Positions 19,625 through 27,873 of a stretch of 64,000 nucleotides of DNA are shown piece by piece; the first letter of the stretch is position 1, and every line of letters begins with the position of its first letter. Source of the DNA: Ardenticatena sp. (GTDB lineage Bacteria; Chloroflexota; Anaerolineae; Ardenticatenales; Ardenticatenaceae); NCBI GenBank assembly GCA_015487975.1, contig WFOS01000022.1:51732-115731 (forward strand), written 5' to 3'. The position numbers and the translations under genes were made by a program. The notes under the pieces are model-generated. The model saw nothing but the letters and a program-made list of their open reading frames with translations. It was not told where the DNA came from and searched no databases.

Positions 19625-20872
19625 TCAGCCCAATGGCTCTACTCGAAAGACCACGATGCCTTTGGGGGTCGTCAACGCCAACGAATAATCGAGCCAGAAT
19701 GGGGGGTAATTGGGATTCGTATTGGCTTTCTCGATCAATGTCCCGTCACCCTCGGCAATCGTTGCCTGGGCGGCCAACGAGAGGGTCGTGGGCGGGGTCA
19801 ATGTATAGAGGAAAATCGAATCCAAACTTCGCACCGAGAGCCAATATGTCTGCTCTTGTCCTTTGTCGCGCTTTGGTTGAATGGAAATCCCGCCCAACAG
19901 CACATTCTTTGGAATAGGCAATGGAATGCCTAAGACACGTACCTTGCCCCCGGGCAAAGGCGTGTTGTTGAATGTGCCATCAGGAGCAACGAGATAGATC
20001 CCCTTGACATAGTTCGCGAACGCAATTCCCTCAGCATCCCTTGGCGATGGAAACGCCACCGCTCCGTAATTGATGTCGCTATTTTCGATGTGCCAACGTC
20101 GCTTGCCACGTGCGTCTACGAAATACACATGGCTGTGAGAAAGGACGACGACACCATCCTCACCAGCGCGGAAGCGCACGGCTTTGACTTCGGCAATGAA
20201 TTTTGCACTCTTGAACCGCCATAGCTCTTGAAGTTGCTCTGTCGTGCTGTCGAAGGCCACAAGCAACCGCCCTGATGCCACATAGAGGCGTGAATCGTCG
20301 GGTGTGGTTTCGAGATACACTGCCTCTGGCTGTGCATGCTCTCCAATACCGCGTGCCAATGTGTCCATACGCTCTCCGGTATTCGGATCGACACGCCATA
20401 CCGTGACACCATCGCTCACGACCAATCCGAGCGTATCGACCAACAATGCGTCGAGTGCGGGCTGCTCGAAGACCTGCTCCCAGAGGCTTTCGCCTGTTTT
20501 CCCGTTCAAGCGGATAAGGCGAGGGGGCTTGGTGTTGTCATTCGTGACCACCACGATGTCTCCCTCAGGAAGGACCAACGCGCGAGTCGGTGTTCCTTCG
20601 AGGAGCACTTGCCAGCGCGTTTCGCGTTTCGACTTGTCGAACAAGGTCAAGCGTCGTGTTGGGGTCTGTTGAACGCGTGCCCCCATGAACAAAATCGCCT
20701 CTTCGGTTTCTTGAAGGATTTGCCCACCGGGTGGCAGCATCACATCGAGCGTCTCTTCGATTTCCAATGTGCGAATGTTGGTTACACTTGGCGCATCCTT
20801 GCGGGCGCATGCCGACAAAAAAGTGAGCAAGAACATGCCAACGAGCGGGAAAACCCATTTGAACGAATCCAT
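19625..20872 (-). CDS. lipoprotein with predicted PQQ-like beta-propeller
   Basis: MDSFKWVFPLVGMFLLTFLSACARK lipobox; repeated LNGKTGESLWEQVF / DARGKRRWHIE blade-like motifs; GGAGGTGTGAAATG start. Confidence 0.75.
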   Translation of the reverse strand: MDSFKWVFPLVGMFLLTFLSACARKDAPSVTNIRTLEIEETLDVMLPPGGQILQETEEAILFMGARVQQTPTRRLTLFDKSKRETRWQVLLEGTPTRALVLPEGDIVVVTNDNTKPPRLIRLNGKTGESLWEQVFEQPALDALLVDTLGLVVSDGVTVWRVDPNTGERMDTLARGIGEHAQPEAVYLETTPDDSRLYVASGRLLVAFDSTTEQLQELWRFKSAKFIAEVKAVRFRAGEDGVVVLSHSHVYFVDARGKRRWHIENSDINYGAVAFPSPRDAEGIAFANYVKGIYLVAPDGTFNNTPLPGGKVRVLGIPLPIPKNVLLGGISIQPKRDKGQEQTYWLSVRSLDSIFLYTLTPPTTLSLAAQATIAEGDGTLIEKANTNPNYPPFWLDYSLALTTPKGIVVFRVEPLG

Positions 20873-20905
20873 TTCACACCTCCTATCCACTTGGATGAGG
20901 GGCGA

Positions 20906-20943
20906 GAGCCGGTCGAAGGATCCGACCTTCCAATGACCGGCTC
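20906..20943 (-). promoter_or_regulatory. intra-operon stem-loop between precursor peptide and downstream genes
   Basis: minus strand GAGCCGGTC-attg-GAAGG-tcggat-CCTTC-GACCGGCTC, no T-tract. Confidence 0.6.
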
Positions 20944-20977
20944 CCATCTCCCGTCAAGCTGTCAGATGGTCAGGTGC

Positions 20978-21103
20978 TTACGCCGCCACGCAGATGAGCC
21001 CGCAAGCACCACCGGCACATACGAGACCGCCCCAGTCAGGGAACGCCGACTGCAATGCCGTTTCTTCGATGATTTCCAAGTCCGTCAAATCGATGAATGT
21101 CAT
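20978..21103 (-). CDS. putative RiPP precursor peptide (41 aa)
   Basis: MTFIDLTDLEIIEETALQSAFPDWGGLVCAGGACGLICVAA; strong RBS GGAGGGAG 4 nt before ATG; first gene of the radical SAM/M50/ABC operon. Confidence 0.8.
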   Translation of the reverse strand: MTFIDLTDLEIIEETALQSAFPDWGGLVCAGGACGLICVAA

Positions 21104-21189
21104 CTCTCCCTCCTTGTTGTTGGTTTGGGGTTGGTTGAAGGTGCACGACCAATATGCGGGGAACGAAGATGTCAGTGGTGATGCCCCAA

Positions 21190-21210
21190 GGAGTTTGCTC
21201 GAGCAACTCC
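21190..21210. promoter_or_regulatory. near-perfect palindrome upstream of precursor gene
   Basis: GGAGTTTGCTCGAGCAACTCC, 10-bp inverted repeat with one bulged T. Confidence 0.35.
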
Positions 21211-21301
21211 ATCGACACGATAGCCGTTTGCCGAGCGAGATACAATGTCCCTACGACCAATTTGTATTGTCCTCGGGGACGATTTTCGTTTCACCATGCA
21301 A

Positions 21302-21335
21302 CAAAAAATGCGAGCATGACTGCCTTCATGCTCGC
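21302..21335 (-). terminator. Rho-independent terminator after the 21358..21870 gene
   Basis: minus strand GCGAGCATGA-aggcag-TCATGCTCGC-ATTTTTTG. Confidence 0.75.
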
Positions 21336-21357
21336 GTTTGCTCTGCGAAGCGTCTTC

Positions 21358-21870
21358 TCACGTCTCCCCAGACGTCTTGCGCCACACTTCCACCAATGCC
21401 CCTGCGAGCTCATCAGCCATCGTCGCTATCTCTGCGTGCCCCAACCAAAAGGTGCCCACTGGCTCCATATCGAACGCATCGCTCACCACTTCGACGAACG
21501 CTCGCCCTTCGGGCAGACGGGCTTCCCAAGCTGCCATTTCGCCTGGCAACGGCCAGTCGGTGCTGACATCGAACATCACACGCACCTGCTCGACAATCGC
21601 CAAAGGCATCCCCGCCGACAAAAGCCGTTCTCTCACCGCTGCCTCTAATGTCTCGCCCCATCGGGTTTGGAGATGTTGGGCGTACAGCTGCTGCAAAACT
21701 GGCGCTTCGACTTTGAGCCACGCTTCCAATGTTTCTTCATCCAACCGTTGCCAGCGAGCCTCTATATCCCCCCAGCGAAAAACGACGGTATCCCCCTGCT
21801 CCACAAGTGCCCAGGGCGGTACATCCTCGTCACATCCCGTGATCAAGCGCAGTAGCGCATCGACCCCCAT
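21358..21870 (-). CDS. conserved hypothetical protein
   Basis: 170-aa ORF MGVDALLRLITGCDEDVPPWALVEQG...; GAGGAGG upstream of ATG 21870; bounded by terminators. Confidence 0.65.
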   Translation of the reverse strand: MGVDALLRLITGCDEDVPPWALVEQGDTVVFRWGDIEARWQRLDEETLEAWLKVEAPVLQQLYAQHLQTRWGETLEAAVRERLLSAGMPLAIVEQVRVMFDVSTDWPLPGEMAAWEARLPEGRAFVEVVSDAFDMEPVGTFWLGHAEIATMADELAGALVEVWRKTSGET

Positions 21871-21895
21871 ACCATCCTCCTCGAAGCCAATCAAT

Positions 21896-21919
21896 GAAAG
21901 GGGGCACATGTGCCCCCTT
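21896..21919. terminator. palindromic terminator, possibly bidirectional
   Basis: AAAGGGGGCA-CATG-TGCCCCCTTT. Confidence 0.6.
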
Positions 21920-21949
21920 TCAAACGCTTCCATTTTCCGCCTTCTTCCG

Positions 21950-22834
21950 CTACACCAAGGCGCGTCGTCGAATGATCAACCCTGCTCCAAGCAGGAAAAC
22001 GCCAATGCTTACGAGCCACCATCCTGCTGGCGCAGGTGCGCGCCCTGTTTGAGGTAGCGTTTGCGGTGCCCCCCCGAGGTAGAATGTGCGCGCGTTCAAC
22101 GGCTGTACGGGGCGATTATTGTGGTCGTAAATCGCCTGGAAGGCAGCAATCTGCTCCGTGGACATTTCGACCGGTGTCGCCATCACAACCCACTTGACCC
22201 CTTCCGTGCAAGGCGGGGTCGTAAACGAACCATCATAGCGATAGTACGACGTATCCGCTGGTAGCAACTCCATGGCGTTCACAGAAACACCTTCGATCGT
22301 CTGCGGGTCTCCTGGGTTGGGGGGTAAATGGTCCCAGACAGATTGATAGGCGGTATTCTCGGCCCCTTCGCGAATGAACACCCCCACGACTGCATACTCG
22401 CCATCATCGCTCTGATGCACAAAATGTGCTTCGATTGGGAAGTATTGGCCTTGCCAGGTATGCTCACTTGGTGCGTGGAAGTGGAACTGCAACAGCTTGT
22501 ACTGCTTGCCTTCCAACGTCATGAAACTCCCTTCCCCATACGCCACCTTGACCGTATGCCCATTGTTTACAATGGTCAGCGGTGTCGATTGGTAGACAAA
22601 CTGAAGATCAGGCTGATTGACCGGTGCCCATGCGGGAATATCGATGGGCGACTGTTCACGCCCCGTTGCGCACGTCGCGTAATCGGGGCTCAATTGCCCC
22701 CAATACGCCGGTCCCTGCTCGCCATCGTACCCCCATTCTTCTGCCCCGCCTTCGGCGGCAACGATCTGCGAGAATGCCAACCCCCCACCCCACAGCAGCA
22801 TACCAGCCAGCAGCATACGGATAGCCCAACGCAT
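21950..22834 (-). CDS. alpha-type carbonic anhydrase with LPXTG-like C-terminal anchor
   Basis: signal peptide; YWGQLSPDYATCATGREQSPIDI; LQFHFHAPSEHTWQGQYFPIEAHFVHQ; C-term LPQTG + TM + RRR. Confidence 0.93.
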   Translation of the reverse strand: MRWAIRMLLAGMLLWGGGLAFSQIVAAEGGAEEWGYDGEQGPAYWGQLSPDYATCATGREQSPIDIPAWAPVNQPDLQFVYQSTPLTIVNNGHTVKVAYGEGSFMTLEGKQYKLLQFHFHAPSEHTWQGQYFPIEAHFVHQSDDGEYAVVGVFIREGAENTAYQSVWDHLPPNPGDPQTIEGVSVNAMELLPADTSYYRYDGSFTTPPCTEGVKWVVMATPVEMSTEQIAAFQAIYDHNNRPVQPLNARTFYLGGAPQTLPQTGRAPAPAGWWLVSIGVFLLGAGLIIRRRALV

Positions 22835-23072
22835 CGGAGCACCTCCTGCATTCGTTCGTTGACATACTCATCCATCACACAACTATCTTCATCGCATGTG
22901 AACCACCTCCTTTCGACCTGTGCACATTCATACCCCCTGCGAGGAACAACAGCCCATACCAAGAATGCCCTACGAGCATCGATGCGCACATGCCCATATC
23001 GCTACCATGCCATCACGCCCAAAAGATGACAAATATCACCCCTTTCACATGCCCTATTGTTGACTAAATCAC

Positions 23073-23100
23073 TTGACTTTGTCTAGAAAGTGTGTATCCT
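23073..23100 (+). promoter_or_regulatory. probable promoter of iron transporter operon
   Basis: TTGACT-N16-TATCCT upstream of ATG 23143. Confidence 0.45.
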
Positions 23101-23142
23101 GGCGCCGCATTTCGTCAACCAGCACAGGAGGAATACCAAACC

Positions 23143-24228
23143 ATGTCACGTGCAAAGATCAGTCTGTTGCTGACGGCTCTCCTGATGGCACTCGTCGTCG
23201 TTGCCTGCGGGAATGAGAGTGGCGAAGCGACCCCTGAACCGAGTGCCAGCCCTGAGGCCAGTGAAATGCCTGGGCAGAGCGATACCGATCTGGAAAGCGG
23301 CGGGCTCGTCATCTATTCGGGCCGCTCGGAAAGCCTCGTCGGGCCAATCATCGAACGATTCGAAGAAGAGACCGGCATCGATGTGAAAGTGCGCTACGGC
23401 GGCACGGCCGAAATGGCTGCAACGATTCTGGAAGAAGGTGATCGCTCGCCCGCTGACATCTTCTACGCGCAAGACCCCAGTGGTCTAGGCGCTGTTGCCG
23501 TGCAAGGGCTCTTCGAAGAATTGCCCGCTGACATTCTCGAACGCGTCGATCCGCGCTTCCGCGCCGACGATGGCTCGTGGGTTGGCATTACCGGCCGCGC
23601 GCGTGTGGTGGTGTACAACACCGACCGCCTCTCGCCGGAAGACTTGCCCAGCGACCTGTGGGGGTTCACCGACCCACAATGGAAAGGGCGCATTGGCTGG
23701 GCGCCCACCAATGGCTCGTTCCAGGCCATGGTCACCGCCATGCGTGCCATCTGGGGTGAAGAACGCACCCGCGAATGGCTGGAAGGCATCCTTGCCAATG
23801 AGCCCACGGTCTACGAAAACAACACCTCGATTGTGGCGGGTGTTGGCGCGGGCGAAGTTGACGTTGGCTTCGTAAACCATTACTATCTCTACCGTTTCCT
23901 GGCTGAACAAGGTGAGTCCTTCCCGGCACGCAACTCCTTTTTGCCGGGTGGCGGTCCGGGTTCGATCGTTCTGGTCTCGGGTGTGGGCATCCTGAAAAAC
24001 GCCGAACACCGTGACACCGCCGAACAGTTCGTGCGCTTCCTACTTTCGGAAGAAGCCCAAACGTACTTTGCCGAAAAGACGTTCGAATACCCGATGAACC
24101 CGGCAGTGAAGCCCTACGGCGACCTGCCGCCGCTGGACTCGCTCAACGTTCCCAACGTCGATCTGTCGAATCTGACCGATTTGCAAGGCACGATCGAACT
24201 CTTGCGTGAGGTTGGAGCACTGCCGTAA
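23143..24228 (+). CDS. iron(III) ABC transporter substrate-binding lipoprotein (FbpA/FutA-like)
   Basis: lipobox VVACGNE; GLVIYSGRSESLVGPIIERFEEETGIDVKVRYGGTAEMAATI; AGGAGG RBS. Confidence 0.9.
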   Translation: MSRAKISLLLTALLMALVVVACGNESGEATPEPSASPEASEMPGQSDTDLESGGLVIYSGRSESLVGPIIERFEEETGIDVKVRYGGTAEMAATILEEGDRSPADIFYAQDPSGLGAVAVQGLFEELPADILERVDPRFRADDGSWVGITGRARVVVYNTDRLSPEDLPSDLWGFTDPQWKGRIGWAPTNGSFQAMVTAMRAIWGEERTREWLEGILANEPTVYENNTSIVAGVGAGEVDVGFVNHYYLYRFLAEQGESFPARNSFLPGGGPGSIVLVSGVGILKNAEHRDTAEQFVRFLLSEEAQTYFAEKTFEYPMNPAVKPYGDLPPLDSLNVPNVDLSNLTDLQGTIELLREVGALP

Positions 24229-25868
24229 TGGCGCATTCGTCGAATCCTCGCTTGCAACGCCGAACCCGAGGGGGACGAGTTCATCGTCCCCCTCCTTTGC
24301 GTGTCAGCACAGCACTCATGCTCTGGGTGCCCTCACTCACGGCATCCCTGCTGGTACTGCTTCCCCTTACCTATCTGGCATTGCGCGTGTTCAGCGGCGG
24401 GTTTGCCGCTTGGCGGCTGGTTTTCCGCCCTAGCACGCTCGAAGTCATCTGGAATTCGGGGCTCCTGGCGGCGGCAGTCACGGTCTGCTCCGCGTTGATT
24501 GCATTGCCGCTTGCCTGGCTGACCGTGCGCACAGACCTGCCAGGCCGCCGTACTTGGACCGTGCTGGTCTCTTTGCCCCTTGTCATTCCCAGCTATGTGG
24601 GGGCGTATCTCTTCATCGCGGCGCTGGGGCCACGCGGGATGGTGCAACAATGGCTTGAAAGCACCATTGGCATCACCCGCCTCCCTACCATCTACGGCTT
24701 TCCTGGCGCCCTGATCGTCCTCACGCTGATGACCTACCCCTACATGTACCTGAGCATACGCGCTGCCCTGCAAGGGCTCGACCCCAGCCTGGAAGAAGCC
24801 GCCCGCAGCCTTGGGCACACGGGCTGGGCAACGTTCCGGCGCGTGACACTACCACAATTGCAGCCAGCCCTCGCCGCAGGCGGTTTGCTTGTCGCGCTCT
24901 ACACCCTCCGCGACTTCGGCGCGGTCTCACTCATGCGCTACAACACGTTTACGCGCGTGATTTATGTCCAGTACAAATCTTCGTTCGACCGCACATCCGC
25001 CGCCGCGCTGGCACTGGTGCTGGTGGTGTTGACGCTTGTGCTACTCGTCATCGAAGCACGCATTCGCGGGCGTGCCCGCTACCACCGAGCAGCCGTTGGG
25101 GCAGCACGACGCGCCAAAGTCGTCAGGCTGGGGCGCTGGCGCTGGCCGGCACTTGCTTTCTGTGCCAGCATCGTGTTGCTGGCACTCGTGCTCCCGGCGG
25201 CGGTCCTCTTGTACTGGCTGGTGCGTGGTTGGTTGGCTGGTGAAGAGTTCGTCTCCCTGTGGGGCCCATTGCGCAATTCGCTGAGCGTCTCAGCCATTGC
25301 TGCTCTGGTCACGACAGCATTCGCCTTGCCCATCGCCTTCGTCGAAGTCCGTTGGCCAAGCCATCTGAGCCGCTTCGTCGAACGCGCCACGTACATCGGC
25401 TATGCCTTGCCTGGCATTGTGATTGCACTGGCGCTGGTCTTCTTTGGCGTGCGTTTTGCCCGCCCCATCTACCAGACCATCTGGTTGCTCATTCTGGCAT
25501 ATGTGGTGCTTTTTCTGCCACAAGCCGTGGGAGCGATACGTTCCTCACTTCTGCAAGTCAATCCTGCCGTCGAAGAAGCGGCCCGCAGTCTGGGGCGCAA
25601 GCCGTGGGAAGTTCTGGTGTACATTACGCTGCCGCTCGTGCGCCCCGGGCTCGTGGCCGCATTTGGCCTTGTCTTCCTGACCACTATGAAGGAACTGCCG
25701 GCAACGCTCATCCTAGGGCCGTTCGATTTCAAGACGCTGGCCACTGTCGTGTGGGGCGCCGTTTCCGAAGCCTTTTTTGCCCGTGCGGCTGCACCCGCGT
25801 TGCTCATCATCCTGGCTTCTTCGCTGCCCATGGCCTTTTTCGTCGTGCGCGAAGAAACCCACGAATGA
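24228..25868 (+). CDS. iron ABC transporter permease (FbpB-like, fused two-domain)
   Basis: two copies of EEAARSLG EAA motif; start overlaps stop of preceding gene. Confidence 0.92.
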   Translation: MAHSSNPRLQRRTRGGRVHRPPPLRVSTALMLWVPSLTASLLVLLPLTYLALRVFSGGFAAWRLVFRPSTLEVIWNSGLLAAAVTVCSALIALPLAWLTVRTDLPGRRTWTVLVSLPLVIPSYVGAYLFIAALGPRGMVQQWLESTIGITRLPTIYGFPGALIVLTLMTYPYMYLSIRAALQGLDPSLEEAARSLGHTGWATFRRVTLPQLQPALAAGGLLVALYTLRDFGAVSLMRYNTFTRVIYVQYKSSFDRTSAAALALVLVVLTLVLLVIEARIRGRARYHRAAVGAARRAKVVRLGRWRWPALAFCASIVLLALVLPAAVLLYWLVRGWLAGEEFVSLWGPLRNSLSVSAIAALVTTAFALPIAFVEVRWPSHLSRFVERATYIGYALPGIVIALALVFFGVRFARPIYQTIWLLILAYVVLFLPQAVGAIRSSLLQVNPAVEEAARSLGRKPWEVLVYITLPLVRPGLVAAFGLVFLTTMKELPATLILGPFDFKTLATVVWGAVSEAFFARAAAPALLIILASSLPMAFFVVREETHE

Positions 25869-25885
25869 ACCTGCCTGCGACACCC

Positions 25886-25914
25886 AAAAACGCCCCCGCA
25901 TTGGGGGCGTTTTT
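25886..25914 (+). terminator. Rho-independent terminator
   Basis: AAAAACGCCCCC-gcatt-GGGGGCGTTTTT. Confidence 0.85.
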
Positions 25915-25959
25915 GAAGTTTGGCCTTTTTTTGAAAAAGGAGCACCTCGTTGCTGAGAA

Positions 25960-26007
25960 CCTTGGGGTGGGGAGAACCGGATTTGGAACGCCTGGGCCTA
26001 TGCCATG
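25960..26007 (+). repeat. direct repeat copy A
   Basis: ccttggggtggggagaaccggatttggaacgcctgggcctatgccatg; near-identical to 26380..26425. Confidence 0.8.
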
Positions 26008-26010
26008 TCG

Positions 26011-26088
26011 CTGTTGGCCGCTTATCGCGCGTGGGGACTCACGAGGGGATCTCGGTTGCCGACACGCTGGTGGCAGGGCGGGGCCGCT
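26011..26088 (+). repeat. dispersed element module shared with window end (63921..64000, opposite strand)
   Basis: ttggccgcttatcgcgcgtg...gccgacacgctggtggcagggcggggccgct aligns to reverse complement of 63921..64000. Confidence 0.75.
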
Positions 26089-26236
26089 GCTCCTTGAACA
26101 GCGTGTGGCGTACCTACCGGGTCGCCTGGTGGGGCCATCACCGCTTCCAGCCAGTCCCCCTGGAACACGTGCTCACCACTGGAGATTTGCCTTCGGCCCG
26201 TCTTCGAGGCTTTTTGGGCGTGCCTGACTCGCTCAG

Positions 26237-26271
26237 GAGGTGCGACGCACCCGCCAGGTGCGTCGCACCTC
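26237..26271. repeat. palindrome of dispersed element (copy 1)
   Basis: GAGGTGCGACGCACC-cgcca-GGTGCGTCGCACCTC, 15-bp perfect stem. Confidence 0.85.
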
Positions 26272-26379
26272 GAAAACCTCCTTATGAGAAGTGAGCCCAT
26301 ATCGAGGCCGAACGCAGATTGCAGGAAGCGGTCCACGCGCTGAGTGTCGGGTGCCACACCGTCACGCTGTTGCTGATAC

Positions 26380-26425
26380 CCTTGGGGTGGGAAGAACCGG
26401 ATTGGAACGCCTGGGCCTATGCCAT
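26380..26425 (+). repeat. direct repeat copy B
   Basis: cccttggggtgggaagaaccggattggaacgcctgggcctatgccatg. Confidence 0.8.
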
Positions 26426-26604
26426 GCTGGTGTACATCAGCATTGGCACATTGTTTATTTGCAAAATATCCTCAGTTTTTGTTACTACCGCCCACTTCTG
26501 CAAGCCGAAATCTCAGCAAAAGGGGGTGGGGTTTTCTTCTGATTTCCATGCATTCTTATCCAATATCTCTCATGCAGAATCGATCTCTCAAGGGAGCGAG
26601 CCCT

Positions 26605-27321
26605 ATGCGCGTGCGTCCTTCATCTTTCGTGTTTGCCCTCATCGCGCTCGTCATGACCACCGTTTTCATACTGTTCAGCGTTCCGACGTCCGAACCTGTC
26701 GCCGCAGAAAAGAGTGACATCGTCCCCGGTCAGTACATCGTCGTGCTCGACGATTCCGTTTCAGCCTCGGCCTTGCCCACTGTCGCCAACGAAATGGCAT
26801 TGCGGCATGGATTGGGCATTGGGCGTTCGTACACCCATGCCATGCGTGGCTTTGTCGCCACCGTGCCTGCCGGGCGCTTGGCCGCTCTGCAAGCCGATCC
26901 TCGCGTGCGCGCTGTTGCCCCCGACCGCTATGTGAGTTTCAACCCGAAACCCTGCCGCAACAATTGCGACAGTGGGCCCCAAGAGATTCCTACTGGCATC
27001 GATCGCATCGATGCCGAGCTCAGCGCCACTGCCAACATCGATGGAGTGGACGACCGTGTGGATGTGGACGTTGCTGTCATCGACACCGGTATCTCGTCCC
27101 ATCCCGACCTGAATGTCGTTGGCGGCTACAACACCATCAGCGGTACATCCATGGCAACACCACATGTTGCGGGCGCAGCAGCGCTCTACAAAGCCACACA
27201 CCCCAATACGACACCCGACGATGTGAAGAATGCGCTCCTGAGTAGTGGCACAACCGACTGGGACAACAGCGACGATCCGGATGGCATCAAGGAGCCATTG
27301 CTGAACGTCAGCGGCTATTGA
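26605..27321 (+). pseudogene. S8 subtilisin-like protease with internal deletion of the His-box segment
   Basis: signal peptide, I9-like propeptide, VAVIDTGISSHPDLNVVGGYN directly followed by TISGTSMATPHVAGAAALY; no HGTHVAG. Confidence 0.75.
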
Positions 27322-27352
27322 GCCAAAAAGCACCCCCAAGGGCTTGCAGAAG

Positions 27353-27388
27353 CAACAACGCCCGCTCCTGTGAGCGGGCGTTGTTCGT
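27353..27388 (+). terminator. Rho-independent terminator
   Basis: AACAACGCCCGCTC-ctgt-GAGCGGGCGTTGTT. Confidence 0.75.
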
Positions 27389-27399
27389 CTCCCGATATG

Positions 27400-27873
27400 T
27401 CAAAGCGGCAAATGAGTAGTGAATTTGATTTCATCCATGACCAGGTGTGTTGCCACACGTACCAGTGGGCCAGCGTGCGCCAATTTTTCGTGAACGAAAG
27501 TGTTCAATTCAGATGGTGAATGCAACACAACGCGCAGCATGTATTCATACTCGCCTGTGAGGGCCACAAACGTCTGCACTTCTGGCATGGCCATGACGGC
27601 TTCTCGAAATGCGGCGACCGTTTCTGTGTTTACGTTGCCCAGTGAGACGAAAATGTACGCGACTGTGTCATACCCCAGGGCCTCACGGTTGAGCACCGTT
27701 GTGTGGGACGCAATCACACCATCGTTGTACAGGCGGCGCACACGCGACAGAATGGCCGGCGAAGACATGTTCATCTCGCGTGCCAGTTTTGCCCAAGGTA
27801 CGCGGCCATCTTCCTGAGCATGACGAAGGATTTGCACATCCTTTTCGTCAAGTCGAATGCTTTTTTTCGGCAT
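27400..27873 (-). CDS. Lrp/AsnC family transcriptional regulator
   Basis: MPKKSIRLDEKDVQILRHAQEDGRVPWAKLAREMNMSSPAILSRVRRLYNDGVI. Confidence 0.93.
   Translation of the reverse strand: MPKKSIRLDEKDVQILRHAQEDGRVPWAKLAREMNMSSPAILSRVRRLYNDGVIASHTTVLNREALGYDTVAYIFVSLGNVNTETVAAFREAVMAMPEVQTFVALTGEYEYMLRVVLHSPSELNTFVHEKLAHAGPLVRVATHLVMDEIKFTTHLPL

Noticed and set aside
21036-21260. 74-aa minus-strand ORF overlapping the precursor peptide
   Set aside because: Different frame, no RBS, composition unlike a peptide precursor; the 41-aa ORF has the clear Shine-Dalgarno and Cys core
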